A stretch of 64,000 nucleotides of DNA, taken from Phytopythium helicoides (taxonomy: Eukaryota; Oomycota; Peronosporomycetes; Pythiales; Pythiaceae). Location: contig JANFNE010000036.1 in NCBI GenBank assembly GCA_024867545.1, forward strand, positions 248,001-312,000. The letters run 5' to 3'. A program made the position numbers and the translations under genes. Positions 21,014 through 30,665 of this stretch are shown piece by piece; position 1 is the first letter of the stretch, and each line of letters starts with the position of its first letter. The notes below the pieces were generated by a model. It was not told the DNA's origin and searched no databases. It saw only the letters and a program-made list of their open reading frames with translations.

Positions 21014-22915
21014 CTACGTGTTGCTGTAGGCGCTGGCCACGTACGTGAGCTTGTCCTTGGCGTCTGTGCTGGCCCCGTGGGCCACTAGAGCTGCAGCACA
21101 CTCGCTGCTGCCGTGGAGATTGCAGCAGTGCAGTGCCGTCCACCCGCTGCCGTCACGAGCGTCCACGTCGGCTCCAGCTGCCAGTAATGCGGTGGCGGTC
21201 TCGACCATCCCACGGGAGCACGCCCAATGCAAGGCGGTGCGTCCTTCGGCTGTAGTGATTCCCAAGTCAGCACCAAGCTGTAGAAGACGAGTGATCACGC
21301 TAGTGTGGCCGTTTGCAGCGGCACAAAGCAGCGGAGTCCACCCGTTTGCATCTCGCGCATTGAGTTGCAGTGTTGAGGAAGGAGGAGTATCAGCGTCTTG
21401 GGATTGACTCTCAGTGGAGGCTATTGACAGACTGACAAGCATTTCCACAGCAGAGATCTGTCCGTACTCGGCAGCGTAGTGTAATGCTGACCACCCTGAT
21501 CCATCCGTGCTGTTGGGATCGCAGCCTCGCCGCATCAGCTGCTCAATCTCGACTAGCTGACCACGCCCACATGCTAGTCGGAGCTCCTGACCGTACTTGT
21601 ATGCAGGGGCGTAGACCAGAGCAAAGATCGATAGAACCTCTTCACGTAAGATCCATTCTCGAGTGAGGATGAAGGTTTCAGCGTCTGGTGATGGGGTCAG
21701 GGTGGACGTACTTTCGTTCGAGACTTCGTCGCTTGGATCAAGTCGTGGAGTTTCCACCTGAAAGCGAGTTGGAAGGACATCAATGACGAGTCTTTGATGC
21801 AGTTCCTCTGTTAAATGGAGTCCACATTGACGCAGTAGATCAGGAAGAGTAGAAAGCAGAATCACATTTGGATGTCCATGCGTCGACTGTTCTTTGTCAA
21901 AGTTTGTTTTGATGAGGTCGAAATCATGCTCACGAAGATGGCTGATCGGTGCAATCTCGAACTTCGAGGGTCCATCAATCACGCCGCCGCTAGGAGACAA
22001 TGTCGTGATTCGACCACTTGGTGCAGACCCGCCGGCTCCGAAGTGCGCGAGTTCTTTCTCCGGGTTTCGGACGTTGTCGATAGTCAGAGTCGAGAACGAG
22101 TCGATATCAAGAGGTTCTGACAAGACCACTTCCAAAACGTGTTGACTTCGATCCCAAGATGCTGTGAGTGGGTTCTTGCTTTTGATGGTAGCTCCGGAAA
22201 GCTTTACGTTAGGACTTGCGTCCATGTCCCAACCGTCATTTGAAAGCTCCAAGCGAATTCTGCCAGCCGCAGGAACCCTCCCACCAGACACAAAGCTGAT
22301 AGAAACGCTGGAGACCGCATTCGGACAGCAACTAGATGGCTGCCAACGTATGGCTCCTTTCAATTGTCCTGGGAAGATCTTGGAGACTGCGAATGCGTTT
22401 GGACCATCGATAATTTGTCCACCCCTGGTCGACTTCGGCACTGTGTTTCGCACTACCAGCTTTTCGATCGCTGTCACAATAGCTTCTGCTGGGGGTGTTG
22501 CATGCTCTGGCGTCGAAACACCGGATACAATGATCACAACACTTGTACCGCTGGGAATATCCCTATCTGGGGGAAGTGTTAGGTCAAGTACCCGTGTCGC
22601 TGCCGACCACGACGCCTTGATATGAAACTGAGTACCACTTGTCGCCAGCCGTACGACTGTGTTTGGAGATTCAGGAATCGTCCATCCATGCGGAGGGAGC
22701 TGGCAAGTGATATGACATTCCTTGGCTAGCTCACCGTGAGTCGTAAAGCAAATTACTGCTTGTCCAGTTCGACCAGGGTGCGGAAACTCAGGCTCAAATA
22801 CGCATGGTCCGCGGAAGTTGCCAGCCTGAATCTTGTGGTGGCGCTGAGCTAGCTGAAGGTTTGCGCCACGCTCCTCTTCTTCGTCGACGCTGTCTTCACC
22901 AAGACGCCCGCCCAT
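21014..22915 (-). CDS. Ankyrin-repeat protein with two tandem beta-rich domains
   Basis: A single-exon 633-residue protein starting MGGRLGEDSVDEEEERG. Residues about 30-165 and 172-320 look like two copies of one beta-rich domain. Each has a GWxxxxSPN-type strand, a W(S/D)xxxxVLxxxL strand, and ends in G(G/V)xIDGP (GGQIIDGPNAF and GGVIDGPSKF). I do not recognise this domain. A linker with helices follows (HDFDLIKTNFDKEQ; LTREWILREEVLSIFALVY). The C-terminal 185 residues hold about five ankyrin repeats, clearest in GWSALHYAAEYGQISAVEML, GWTPLLCAAANGHTSVITRL, GRTALHWACSRGMVETATAL and GWTALHCCNLHGSSECAAAL. No signal peptide or membrane helix is seen. The probable role is a cytosolic protein-binding scaffold. 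Confidence 0.8.
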   Translation of the reverse strand: MGGRLGEDSVDEEEERGANLQLAQRHHKIQAGNFRGPCVFEPEFPHPGRTGQAVICFTTHGELAKECHITCQLPPHGWTIPESPNTVVRLATSGTQFHIKASWSAATRVLDLTLPPDRDIPSGTSVVIIVSGVSTPEHATPPAEAIVTAIEKLVVRNTVPKSTRGGQIIDGPNAFAVSKIFPGQLKGAIRWQPSSCCPNAVSSVSISFVSGGRVPAAGRIRLELSNDGWDMDASPNVKLSGATIKSKNPLTASWDRSQHVLEVVLSEPLDIDSFSTLTIDNVRNPEKELAHFGAGGSAPSGRITTLSPSGGVIDGPSKFEIAPISHLREHDFDLIKTNFDKEQSTHGHPNVILLSTLPDLLRQCGLHLTEELHQRLVIDVLPTRFQVETPRLDPSDEVSNESTSTLTPSPDAETFILTREWILREEVLSIFALVYAPAYKYGQELRLACGRGQLVEIEQLMRRGCDPNSTDGSGWSALHYAAEYGQISAVEMLVSLSIASTESQSQDADTPPSSTLQLNARDANGWTPLLCAAANGHTSVITRLLQLGADLGITTAEGRTALHWACSRGMVETATALLAAGADVDARDGSGWTALHCCNLHGSSECAAALVAHGASTDAKDKLTYVASAYSNT

Positions 22916-23082
22916 TAACTCGTGAGACTGAGCAAAAACTCAAAGAAACCCACATTTAGAGCCATAAGAATTATGGTAACGCATTGCCACGAAAATTCAT
23001 ATGGGAGGATCATGCAAGCATTCGATTCAAAAGCATTCAGCTACGGCTACTGTAATGAATCCAACTTCGAGGCAAACCCAAA

Positions 23083-23124
23083 CATCACTAAGGTGATGTA
23101 AAGCATCACTATGGTGACGTAAAG
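23083..23124. repeat. Two tandem 21-base near-palindromic units
   Basis: Two adjacent 21-base units (23083-23103 and 23104-23124) differ at two positions. Each contains a hairpin-like core, CATCACTAAGGTGATG in the first and CATCACTATGGTGACG in the second, followed by TAAAG. They lie 9 bases beyond the AKR2 stop and about 170 bases upstream of the ankyrin gene start, so they could be paired operator sites or part of a 3' end signal. Confidence 0.7.
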
Positions 23125-23133
23125 AGTGGAACT

Positions 23134-24201
23134 TTACGACACGTGACGAGCACGCAGCTTCGCCATCCAGTCGTGCGTCGACAGCGTCGGCTTGTAGTCC
23201 ACGATCGCATCAATCTCCGCCTTGATATCAGGAGTCACCTTCTCCACGAAAGCGAACACCTCCAGGTTGTCCAGCAGCTGCGCCGCATTGCGAGCACCCA
23301 AAATCACCGTCGTCGCGTGCTCGTTCGAGAGGCACCAAGCGATGGCGAGTTGCGGCATGGAGCACCCGATCTTGGCTGCAATAGCCAACAGCTTGTCAGT
23401 CTTCACCACCTTGTCCTCGAAATTCGGCACCATGGCGTTTCGAACAAACTCGTCTCCAAGTCGGCCGCCGTCAGTCTTGCCATCGCTGCCGTACTTTCCA
23501 GTCAGGAGACCTCCCATCAGAGGTGACCACGTCGTCAGTCCGAGCTTGTACTTCTTGTACAGATCCACATAATCAAAGTCCACCTTCGACCGCTCGAAGA
23601 TGTTGTACTGAGGCTGCTCGACGATAGGGCGAATCAAGCCGAGGCGATCGGCGATCTCGCACGCCTCATGGATCTCGGACGACAGCCACTCACTCGTTCC
23701 CCAGTAGAACGCCCAGCCTTGCTCGATCACGAAATTCATGGCACGAACGGTCTCCTCAATCGGAGTGAACGCCTCCGGTCGGTGACAGAAGATGACATCC
23801 ACGTAGTCGAGCTGCAGACGCGCGAGAGATCGCTTCGTTCCCTCGATGATGTGCTTGCGGCTGAGACCCTGTGCGTTGGGACCGGAGGTCATGATGTCCG
23901 AGTCTCCGAAGAAGATCTTGGTGCTAACGACGAGATCCTCACGGCTCCAGACGCCATCCGCGATACCTTGCTTGATCGCCTCGCCGAAGAATCGCTCCGA
24001 CTCACCCTGCACGTACAGCTCGGCGGTGTCGAAGAAGTTGATGCCTCGTGAGTAGGCGGCCTTCATGAGGTCGTACCATGCTTCTTGGGTGTTTCTCGAG
24101 TCGGGCACCATCCATCCTCCGAGTGCAGCTCTAGAGACGAGCAGACCTGAGTTTCCGAGGAATCGGTAGGGGATTCGAGGAGCGGCAGCTTCGGAAGGCA
24201 T
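23134..24201 (-). CDS. Aldo/keto reductase, Kv-beta-like (copy 2)
   Basis: Same family and length (355 residues) as copy 1. The tetrad is complete (NFFDTAE, ELYVQG, VVSTK, FCHRPE). It starts MPSEAAAPRIPYRFLGNSG; codons upstream continue a reading similar to copy 1, but there is no in-frame ATG near, and the core promoter lies at 24251-24269, so the start is 24201. Differences from copy 1 cluster in the last third: FDYVDLYKK, MGGLLTGKYGSDGKTDGGRL, GDEFVRNAMVPNFEDKVV, LEVFAFVEKVTPDI and C-terminal ARHVS. The duplication includes the 5' untranslated region, since the bases between promoter and ATG are almost identical to copy 1. It forms the left outer gene of the inverted duplication. Confidence 0.93.
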   Translation of the reverse strand: MPSEAAAPRIPYRFLGNSGLLVSRAALGGWMVPDSRNTQEAWYDLMKAAYSRGINFFDTAELYVQGESERFFGEAIKQGIADGVWSREDLVVSTKIFFGDSDIMTSGPNAQGLSRKHIIEGTKRSLARLQLDYVDVIFCHRPEAFTPIEETVRAMNFVIEQGWAFYWGTSEWLSSEIHEACEIADRLGLIRPIVEQPQYNIFERSKVDFDYVDLYKKYKLGLTTWSPLMGGLLTGKYGSDGKTDGGRLGDEFVRNAMVPNFEDKVVKTDKLLAIAAKIGCSMPQLAIAWCLSNEHATTVILGARNAAQLLDNLEVFAFVEKVTPDIKAEIDAIVDYKPTLSTHDWMAKLRARHVS

Positions 24202-24250
24202 GGCAGCTGGTGCAGTGGGTTTGCTTGGAGGAGGTTGGTTGCTGGTGAGT

Positions 24251-24269
24251 GGCAAATTGGAAAGTGAGC
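24251..24269 (-). promoter_or_regulatory. Oomycete-type initiator/FPR core promoter of AKR2
   Basis: On the minus strand this reads GCTCACTTTCCAATTTGCC, 49 bases before the AKR2 start. It fits the oomycete initiator plus flanking element and matches the AKR1 element at 18 of 19 positions. Confidence 0.65.
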
Positions 24270-24722
24270 AGTAAAGCAGTCGGCACAAAAGCCCATGTAT
24301 AGTTCTCGCGTTCGCTGCCGTACGATATCTATCTACTCGCCAAGCGATGACCAGAGGAAGCTGTTCATGACTAATCACTCGGATGGACTGGGTGATCAGG
24401 CCGACCCGGAGGGGGACTGGATAATCGTGGAAACAGAGAATTTTAGTGATCACCACAACGTGAGATTGCGCTTGCGGGTGATACCATCCCTTAGAATCAT
24501 CCCGGCATTACTAAACAGCTCGTTGAATTGATTGATCAATGGATATTCAACAAAGGTGAAAGCACGACTGTGGTTCATACGATATTCACATTCAAAAGAG
24601 ATTGGATCTGGTGCCGGACCTCGAATTGGTCTCAACGCAAACCCAAACACGACTTTGGTTCATACAACTCGTTGCCGCAGTATGCATTCGAAACGTGCTT
24701 CGCACTGGGATTGGCAACGAAG
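24270..24722. other. Gap between AKR2 promoter and SMS1 stop
   Basis: About 450 bases between the AKR2 core promoter and the 3' end of SMS1. The part nearest AKR2 shares short matches with the AKR1 upstream region (GATCACCCAGTCC type). No gene is seen. Confidence 0.4.
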
Positions 24723-25948
24723 TCACATCGACGTCCTGCGTTGGAAGGATCCTCTTGTTTCGATGCCATCCACTTCGCCATTCACGCTTTCACCCTCCAG
24801 TGTCGATATATGAACCGAGTCCAACGGTACTGACGGTGACGCGAGCTCCCCCAAGTCCGCCGACACATCGATGCCATAGTAATCCCGCATTGTCTTGACC
24901 GACACGCCCACGTCCTTGTGGTTGATGTCGTACATATACGCATCCTGTATGAACCAGATGAGTGGCACGACGTACAATGCTGTGAACACATCGAGCGTGT
25001 AGTGCTTGCGAGAGGCGATGATAAGAAAGACGATGGCAATCTGGATGGCAATCATGAGGGAGACAACAATTTTGCTGGGCCAGTACTTCCACACGCCGAG
25101 GATGAAGGAGAGTGTGTAGATGGTGTGTGAGCTGAACATGAGGTCGCCGCATTCTGTTCAGACGAAGATCGGGTTAGCTCCCGTCGTTGTACTCGTCACC
25201 ATTCAAGTTACACGCAATACATACTGTTGAGCGAGTTCATGTTGGTGAAGAAATCGCCAATACTGGGAGGATGGAAGTCAGGATTTTCGACGACGCACGG
25301 GATGGAGTCATCCGGGTTTTCAGCCAGACATGTCGCGTTGAACTTGAGCTCACAATGATCTGCAGGCGCGGGCAGTGGGGTCACGAGGAACGAGATGATG
25401 CGGAAGACCAGGCAGATGCTGATGTGCAGTAGGAGCCGCTTGCCCACGATGACGATGTATCGCGGTCGCTGCGGATTGGGTTTGAACACCGCGATCGACA
25501 CGATGAGGGCCAATGCTGGCGCAAAGATGCCCGCGAACACGAGGACATCGGACGCAGAGGCTGCCGATCCACTGCAGGACGCCAAATAGGTACCAGCTGT
25601 CAGCATCTGAGCAATGGCAATGATTTGCGGTCGCTAGTGTATCCATACGTGAGCTCGGGCATGAGCGCGTAGCCGACGTCGTGGAGCGTGAAGCGCTGCG
25701 TGACGGCCAGCACGTTCCCCTGGATGTAGTACGCCCAGTTGGTGAAGATGCCGTGGACGTCTACAGGTGCCAACCTCTCCATTAGATTCCAGAAATTGGC
25801 CATCAGCCTCCCACGTCCTCCACTCACACTGCATGAGCACGCATGGGACCAGCACCTTCCACTCCTTGACCACGAGCTGCAGCTCCAGCTTGACATGGGC
25901 CAGCATGTTGTCCCAGCTGCGTAGCTGCAGCCGCGTCCATCCAGTCAT
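24723..25948 (-). CDS. Sphingomyelin-synthase-like (PAP2_C) membrane enzyme, copy 1
   Basis: The family transfers a phospho-head group onto ceramide (sphingomyelin, ceramide phosphoethanolamine or inositol phosphorylceramide synthases) in Golgi or plasma membrane. Start MTGWTRLQLRSWDNMLAH; exon 1 ends in PCVLMQ and an intron (about 25829-25761) follows. Next come VHGIFTNWAYYIQGNVL, ASDVLVFAGIFAPALALIV and KRLLLHISICLVFRIISFLV. A Cys-containing loop follows (CELKFNATCLAENPDD). The catalytic blocks are CGDLMFSSHTIYTLSF (CGDxxxSxHT) and ASRKHYTLDVFTALYVVPLI (HYTxD), supplying the His-His-Asp triad. About six membrane helices and a cytosolic tail (DINHKDVGVSVKTMRDYYGI). Four exons. The head-group specificity cannot be read from sequence. 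Divergent from copy 2 across a 760-base gap. Confidence 0.82.
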
Positions 25949-26708
25949 TGTGCTCTACGAGCAGGCGACACCAGCAGGTCCAGCGACGCAGGAACAGGAG
26001 CGAGGCGACGACGGCAGCGACGCCAGCACCGCAGGAGCGAGAAGAGGATGATGGCGGGAGCGCGGCCGAGTTCTCAGTGGCGGCGCATCTCGCGCTCGCT
26101 CGGTCTCCGATGCTGATTATGGCAGGACTCCCATGTGTAATCATTTGTATAGATTAATTGTATACTTTGTGAATATACTATCCAGAACGAACTGTTATAT
26201 CGACTGTTTTCTATCAATTGTAACTTGACCATCTGATAGAAGAGCGCAATGCATGTCACAGAATATGGCTGCGCAACCCGAAATGGATGCTTTAATCGCG
26301 CGATGATTGGTCCGAGGAGTCTCCAGAAGGTACACAAATTGCCACGGACTGGCGGCAGCTTCAAGTTCCAGTCCGGCGTGGCACGGCAACGCGGTCAACC
26401 TGCTCGCCTCGCCCTCTGCTCGCACCGAGTTGCTCGGCGTCTTCTCTCCGTCTCGCCAGACTGCAGCTTTGAAGCTTTGGCTTGCATTTGCTCACAGTGG
26501 AACTCGCCGGACTGGCCGAACGGAGCGTGGAAAGCCCAAAATCCGGCGCTGCATTGTCGCATGCGCATCGGAGTTGCCACATGGCTTGTCCGGACTAAAT
26601 CGACTAAAATAGGGTGCGGCCTGACGACGGAGCGGTTCCTGGTGTCCGACCGAGCCTCAGTCTCCACTCTGCCCGCCGACAGCAAGAGCTTCTCGAGAGC
26701 CGACGAAC
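25949..26708. promoter_or_regulatory. Centre of the inverted duplication, bidirectional promoter region
   Basis: 760 bases between the head-to-head SMS genes. The inner part (about 26140-26230) is AT-rich. Plus-strand frames remain open for some distance after 26249, but this looks like chance reading into SMS2. No initiator of the AKR type was seen. It probably contains both SMS promoters. Confidence 0.5.
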
Positions 26709-27903
26709 ATGCCAGTGTGGCCGCAGATTCAGCTTCGCAGCTGGAACGATGTGATCGCCCACCTGAGGATCGAGCTGCAGCTCGTGGTGAAGGAGTGGAA
26801 GGTGCTGCTGCCCTGCGTGCTCATGCAGTGTGCGTGCCTCGCGATGTCGTGGTGGCGTCCCCGAGCTGTCTACTAATCCTGTCCTCGATGCCAGACGTCC
26901 ATGGCATCTTCACCAACTGGGCACACTACATCCAAGCGCACGTTCTCGACGTCACGCAGCGCTTCAAGCTCCACGACGTCGGCTATGCCATTTTGCCCGA
27001 GATCTCGTACGTCGAACCCCTCCATCGTCCCCTTCCGCGCTTGCCAGCGAACTCATGTGACCGATGTATTCTCTCGCGCAGGGGGACGGCTGCCTCGGTG
27101 TCTGACATTCTCGTGTTCGCCTGTATCTTCGCGCCAGCGCTGGGGCTCATCGCTTCGATTCCCTTCGTGAAACCCAACCCACAGCGGCCGCGATATCTTG
27201 TGATCGTGGGCAAGCGGCTCCTATTGCACATCAGCATCTGCCTGGTCTTCCGCATTATCTCGTTCCTGGTCACATCGTTGCCGGGGCCGGCAGATCATTG
27301 CGAGCTCAAGTTCAACGCGACTTGCCTCGAAGAGAGCCCCAACGACCCAATCCCATGCATCGTCGACAACCCGGACTTTAACCCACCGACCATCGGCGAG
27401 TTCTTTTACAATCTGAACTCGCTCAACAGTAAGTGAGACTCGCGCTGGCGAACTCGCATTCGTACTAACTCCACACATCGTCCTGCTCCTAAACAGAATG
27501 CGGCGACCTCATGTTCAGCTCACACACCATCTACACACTCTCCTTCATCCTCGGCGTGTGGAAGTACTGGCCCAGCAAAATTGGCGTCTCCCTCATGATT
27601 GCAACCCAGATCGCCATTGTCTTTCTCATCATCGCTTCACGCAAGCACTACACGCTCGACGTGTTCACAGCATTGTACGTCGTGCCGCTCTTTTGGTTTA
27701 CCCAAGACGCGTACTTGCACGACATCAACCACAAGGACGTGGGCGTGTCGATCAAGACGATGCGCCAATATTACGATCTCGATGTGTCGGCAGACGTTGG
27801 GGGGTCCGAACTCGACTCGGCGGAGATCTCAACGATCGAGGTCCAGAGCGGAAGCGGGCTAAGGGATGACATTCGCCCGTTCCACCGCGAGGCGTCCATG
27901 TGA
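26709..27903 (+). CDS. Sphingomyelin-synthase-like (PAP2_C) membrane enzyme, copy 2
   Basis: Paralogue of copy 1 in opposite orientation. Start MPVWPQIQLRSWNDVIAHL; exon 1 again ends PCVLMQ before an intron (about 26831-26893). Exon 2 has VHGIFTNWAHYIQAHVL and LHDVGYAILPEIS, then an intron to 27081, then TAASVSDILVFACIFAPALG. The catalytic blocks are intact: CGDLMFSSHTIYTLSF after an intron at about 27430-27497, and ASRKHYTLDVFTALYVVPLF. The tail DINHKDVGVSIKTMRQYYDL is shared and the last 35 residues diverge. Intron positions and phases match copy 1, so the duplication occurred at DNA level and was not retroposed. A Cys pair in the luminal loop (CELKFNATCLEESPND) is kept. Confidence 0.82.
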
Positions 27904-28081
27904 TACCACCAAGGGCTTTTCTAGAACTAGGACGGTCATTGCGCACTTGGAAGGAATGAACAATCGATTCCACTGTTTTGTTGTTGAAGCTAAGGACAGT
28001 TGATGCAGCATCCCCGGACTAGCACATCTAACCCATCGGTTGATCAATTCCAAAGATATCAAACGAAGCCGAACGAAAGCG

Positions 28082-28933
28082 ATGGCGGCTCAGGAAGCGA
28101 CGCTCGTATCAATCCCGGCGTCCAACTACGTCGAGAAGGCCCGCTGGGCGCTGCAGCTCGCGGGGGTTCCGTTCCACGAGCAGAAGTGGGCACCGGTGTT
28201 CGCGTACCTGTCCACGCGGCCCAAGGGCGGTCGTAGCGTCCCGCTCCTCGTCGTTCCAGGTCCGACCGCTGCCGTGCTCACCGACAGCGCCGACATCCTC
28301 ACCTACTGCGCCAAGTCACGACCAGAGCTGTACCCGAACGAGGAAGCTCGCCGGCTAGAGCTACATTATGATACGGAGCTCGGCCCTCATACTCGACGCT
28401 GTGGTACAGTAGGAGTTCCATGGTAATTCCAGTGATGCCCCACGAAATACTCACCCAACGACAATGCTCTAGCCTACTACGTGGTCTTCCAGAACAACAG
28501 CGCGGCGCGCAACGTCCTGGTCAGTCCACTGGGATTCGTTCAGGGAGTCTTCTTGCGACTGTTGTTCCCGGTGATCAAGACTTTGCTCCTGAAGGGACTG
28601 AACATTGATGAGCGAGGCGCTGAGGCGTCATGGCGCAAGATCGAGAAAATGGTGACCGAGGCAGAGGAGCGTCTCGGAGACGCACCGGTCGGGACCAAGT
28701 TCATGGCCGGCGACACATTTTCAGCCGCCGACATTTCGTTCTGCTCGCACATGGCGCTGCTCCTGCTTCCGTCCGAGCACGCGTACCTCTCACCGTACTT
28801 CTCGGTGGAGATGGTGTCGGACCCGACATTCCGCAAGCGACTGGAGAAGCTCAAAACGTCCAAGGTCGCGCAGTTCGTGCTGTGGTGCTACGCGCACAAG
28901 CGACCGCCGATGCGGCCCTGCGCGAAGCTTTAG
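28082..28933 (+). CDS. Glutathione S-transferase-like protein
   Basis: Two-domain GST fold. The N-terminal thioredoxin-like part reads ATLVSIPASNYVEKARWALQ, LAGVPFHEQKWAPVFAYL and SVPLLVVPGP (cis-Pro before the GSH-binding loop), then LTDSADILTYC. An intron at about 28401-28471 joins HTRRC to AYYVVFQNNSAARNV. The C-terminal helical domain has WRKIEKMVTEAEERLGD, FMAGDTFSAADISFCSHMAL (the conserved N-capping box region) and RLEKLKTSKVAQFVLW. About 260 residues; no signal peptide. The residue that activates glutathione is probably Ser or Asn near position 15, but the class is unclear. It sits inside the right arm of the inverted duplication and has no counterpart in the left arm. An ATG at 28040 in the same frame would add 14 residues. 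Confidence 0.8.
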
Positions 28934-29562
28934 AGCCCCTACGTTTCCTACCAGTACGCAGGGAGGAGTCGAGATCATGCATGTCGGACCCAGATCTTGA
29001 GATAAGCCAAACAGAGACGTTGGCCTGCTCTACACACATAGGGTCGCGTCGCTATTGCGCTCGCGGAACAAAGGCTTCCCCGAGAGGCGATAACCCTCAC
29101 CATCGGAGCGAGCGCTTTTCAGCGCCCGACCCAGTGAAGACCTCGCACAGGGAGCCTCCGCAGTAACACCGCCGCGCAGACACACATGCAATGGACAGAC
29201 AAGCAAGGATATTGAGGTCACGGCTGTTGCAGAGCCATTGGGAGCTAGCAGCACACTAGAATCGTGCGGGAACGAACGGGAATGACGCAGCAGAGGAGAC
29301 CGAGACCGGCGACGCATCTCCACCAGTCAGCTCGCAACTGCTGGGCGGGGTAGTTTTAGCCAATGAAAGCGCTATAATCAAATTACTGGCCAATGGTCAT
29401 CGTGTCAAATATCACATCAGATTGCGCCACGCACTTCAACCGCGCAGCTCTGATGTGTATTGAAGAATGCGCAGGAAGGATTGCTTCATGCTTGAAATCC
29501 AAGGAACGATTAGCTCATGCTGGAAGTACGGAGCTACAAGCGCTCGCCTGAATCTTCATCAC
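28934..29562. other. Intergenic upstream of AKR3
   Basis: About 630 bases, no gene seen. One copy of GGATTGCTTCATGCTT lies at 29478-29493, shared with the AKR1 upstream region. Confidence 0.45.
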
Positions 29563-29578
29563 CACTTTTCAATTCACC
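29563..29578 (+). promoter_or_regulatory. Probable core promoter of AKR3
   Basis: CACTTTTCAATTCACC, 32 bases before the AKR3 start. It is a weaker match to the AKR1/AKR2 initiator element but keeps the CAYTTYYCAATT core. Confidence 0.5.
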
Positions 29579-29609
29579 TCGGCAAGAAAACAACCACCAC
29601 CAAGCAACG

Positions 29610-30665
29610 ATGTCCTTACCTCCTCGCATCCCCTACCGGTTCCTCGGAAACTCGGGGCTGCTCGTCTCTAGAGCTGCGCTCGGAGGATGGATGGTGCCCG
29701 ACTCGCGAAACACACAAGAAGCATGGTACGACCTCATGAAGGCCGCCTACTCACGAGGCATCAACTTCTTCGACACCGCCGAGCTGTACGTGCAGGGTGA
29801 GTCGGAGCGATTCTTCGGCGAGGCGATCACCCAAGGTATCGCAGATGGCGTCTGGAGCCGTGAGGACCTCGTCGTTAGCACCAAGATCTTCTTTGGAGAT
29901 TCGGACGTCATGACCTCCGGTCCCAACGCACAGGGTCTCAGCCGCAAGCACATCATCGAGGGAACGAAGCGATCTCTCGCGCGTCTGCAGCTCGACTACG
30001 TGGATGTCATCTTCTGTCACCGACCGGAGGCGTTCACTCCGATTGAGGAGACCGTTCGTGCCATGAACTTCGTGATCGAGCAAGGCTGGGCGTTCTACTG
30101 GGGAACGAGTGAGTGGCTGTCGTCCGAGATCCATGAGGCGTGCGAGATCGCCGATCGCCTTGGACTCATTCGCCCTATCGTCGAGCAACCTCAGTACAAC
30201 ATTTTCGAGCGGTCGAAGGTGGACTTCGAGTATGTGGATCTGTACAAGAAGTGCAAACTCGGACTGACGACGTGGTCACCTCTGATGGCGGGACTTCTGA
30301 CTGGAAAGTACGGCAGCGATGGCAAGACTGATGGTGGTCGTCTGACGGCTGAAGCATTCCGCAACGCCATGGTGCCGAATTTCGAGGACAAGGTGGTGAA
30401 AACTGACAAGCTGAAGGCCATTGCAGCCAAGATCGGGTGCTCCATGCCGCAACTCGCCATCGCTTGGTGCCTCTCGAACGAGCACGCGACGACGGTGATT
30501 TTGGGTGCTCGCAATGCGGCGCAGCTGCTGGACAACCTGGAGGCGTTCGCTTTCGTGGAGAAGGTGACTTCTGAGATCAAGGCGGAGATTGATGCGATCG
30601 TGGACTACAAGCCGACGCTATCGACACACGACTTTGGTTCGGGTCTTCGCGGTCGCCACCTGTAA
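29610..30665 (+). CDS. Aldo/keto reductase, Kv-beta-like (copy 3)
   Basis: Third copy, 351 residues, with a shorter head (MSLPPRIPYRFLGNSG). The tetrad is intact (NFFDTAE, ELYVQG, VVSTK, FCHRPE). It differs from copy 1 by only scattered residues over most of its length, for example DVMTSGP for DIMTSGP and DLYKKCKLGL for DLYKKYKLGL. The C-terminus is changed (STHDFGSGLRGRHL instead of STHDWMAKLRGRHLA). DNA of the central third (about 29930-30200) is virtually identical to copy 1 (about 16130-16400), which suggests recent duplication or gene conversion. Right outer gene of the inverted duplication; tail-to-tail with the CHY-RING gene, 155 bases apart. Confidence 0.93.
   Translation: MSLPPRIPYRFLGNSGLLVSRAALGGWMVPDSRNTQEAWYDLMKAAYSRGINFFDTAELYVQGESERFFGEAITQGIADGVWSREDLVVSTKIFFGDSDVMTSGPNAQGLSRKHIIEGTKRSLARLQLDYVDVIFCHRPEAFTPIEETVRAMNFVIEQGWAFYWGTSEWLSSEIHEACEIADRLGLIRPIVEQPQYNIFERSKVDFEYVDLYKKCKLGLTTWSPLMAGLLTGKYGSDGKTDGGRLTAEAFRNAMVPNFEDKVVKTDKLKAIAAKIGCSMPQLAIAWCLSNEHATTVILGARNAAQLLDNLEAFAFVEKVTSEIKAEIDAIVDYKPTLSTHDFGSGLRGRHL

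Larger units (their letters stand above)
23134..30665. repeat. Inverted duplication: AKR2-SMS1 versus SMS2-AKR3
   Basis: The left arm carries AKR2 then SMS1, both minus. The right arm carries SMS2 then AKR3, both plus. The gene order mirrors around about 26.3 kb. Both gene pairs are near-identical in long stretches of protein. The right arm is longer because a GST-like gene (28082-28933) sits between SMS2 and AKR3; the left arm has only about 520 bases there. AKR1 at 15.8 kb is a third copy without an adjacent SMS. Confidence 0.75.

Noticed and set aside
26249..27436. Long plus-strand frame starting upstream of SMS2
   Set aside because: It reads through two SMS2 introns and the intergenic region. 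Comparison with SMS1 shows the true start at 26709 and spliced exons.
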